A DNA stretch of 5,803 nucleotides, from positions 1 to 5,803 of the forward strand of contig JAFAQI010000050.1 of the NCBI GenBank assembly GCA_019246495.1. The letters run 5' to 3'. Origin of the DNA: Frankiales bacterium (GTDB taxonomy: Bacteria > Actinomycetota > Actinomycetes > JAFAQI01). The position numbers and the translations under genes are program-made. The number at the start of each line of letters is the position of its first letter. Within the stretch, counting starts at the first letter, position 1. Positions 5,615 to 5,803 of the stretch are shown in pieces. The notes under the pieces were generated by a model. The model was not told the DNA's origin. It searched no databases and saw nothing but the letters and a program-made list of their open reading frames with translations.

Positions 5615-5803
5615 ATGTCCCGCGTTACACCGTTCTTGTGGTACGACGGCGACGCCGAGCAGGCTGCCGAGCTCTACACCTCGCTGTTTCCCAATTCGGC
5701 GATCAGTGAAGTGACGCGCTACGGCGAAGGCAGTCCCGGCGAACCCGGGACCGCGATGACCGTGGCGTTCACGCTCGATGGTGTGCCGTTCACCGCCCTG
5801 AAC
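5615..5803 (+). CDS. VOC-superfamily protein, PhnB / 3-dmu-9_3-mt type, C-terminus cut by the window edge
   Basis: The first 63 codons of a protein usually about 150-165 residues long. It opens with VTPFLWYDGDAEQAAELYTSLFPNS (4-28), then SEVTRYGEG (31-39), GEPGTAMTVAFTLDGVPFTALN (42-63). This is the first beta-alpha-beta unit of the vicinal oxygen chelate fold as found in PF06983 proteins, which are often misnamed 3-demethylubiquinone methyltransferases. The family usually continues with a GGP.F motif, which lies just past the edge. Members are small cytoplasmic dimers, mostly of unknown activity; a metal-dependent or resistance role cannot be claimed here. The start is set by GGAGAGG 8 nt upstream. 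It is divergent from the lipoprotein gene, and no functional link to it is visible. Confidence 0.9.
   Translation, partial: MSRVTPFLWYDGDAEQAAELYTSLFPNSAISEVTRYGEGSPGEPGTAMTVAFTLDGVPFTALN

Overview
The window is GC-rich (about two-thirds G+C by eye). It has GTG starts, a Lsp-type lipoprotein and protein families typical of Actinomycetota. The lactonase gene most resembles, from memory, the mycobacterial phosphotriesterase homology protein (PPH/php). I therefore read the window as chromosomal DNA of a soil-type actinobacterium; the genus cannot be fixed from sequence alone. I see no mobile elements, RNA genes, CRISPR arrays or integration scars.

Layout. Positions 878 to 1 (minus strand, cut by the left edge) encode a family III (CaiB/BaiF) CoA-transferase. 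A 93-nt divergent spacer (879-971) separates it from a plus-strand pair: a phosphotriesterase-like lactonase (972-1943) and an AMP-forming acyl-CoA synthetase (1943-3466). The pair overlaps by one base (TGATG), so the two are almost certainly one transcript and translationally coupled. This operon converges on a minus-strand pair across an 8-nt gap, and both stop codons lie inside one perfect 16-bp palindrome (3463-3478). In transcription order the minus-strand pair is a DUF3089 alpha/beta-hydrolase lipoprotein (5510-4302), then, after 56 nt, a secreted or membrane-anchored protein of unknown function (4245-3475). A 104-nt divergent spacer (5511-5614) leads to a plus-strand VOC/PhnB-type protein (5615 onward), cut by the right edge.

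How the genes may work together. The left half looks like a small catabolic module built on CoA chemistry. The lactonase would open a lactone to a hydroxy acid, the ligase would thioesterify that acid, and the divergent CoA-transferase could move CoA between acids. The substrate is unknown, and this pathway is an inference from gene order and families. The right half encodes two exported proteins with no evident link to the left half. Gene starts on both strands show a recurring pattern of a -10-like hexamer 6-7 nt before a GTG with no Shine-Dalgarno sequence, which suggests leaderless transcripts. No stretch over 300 bases lacks a gene.
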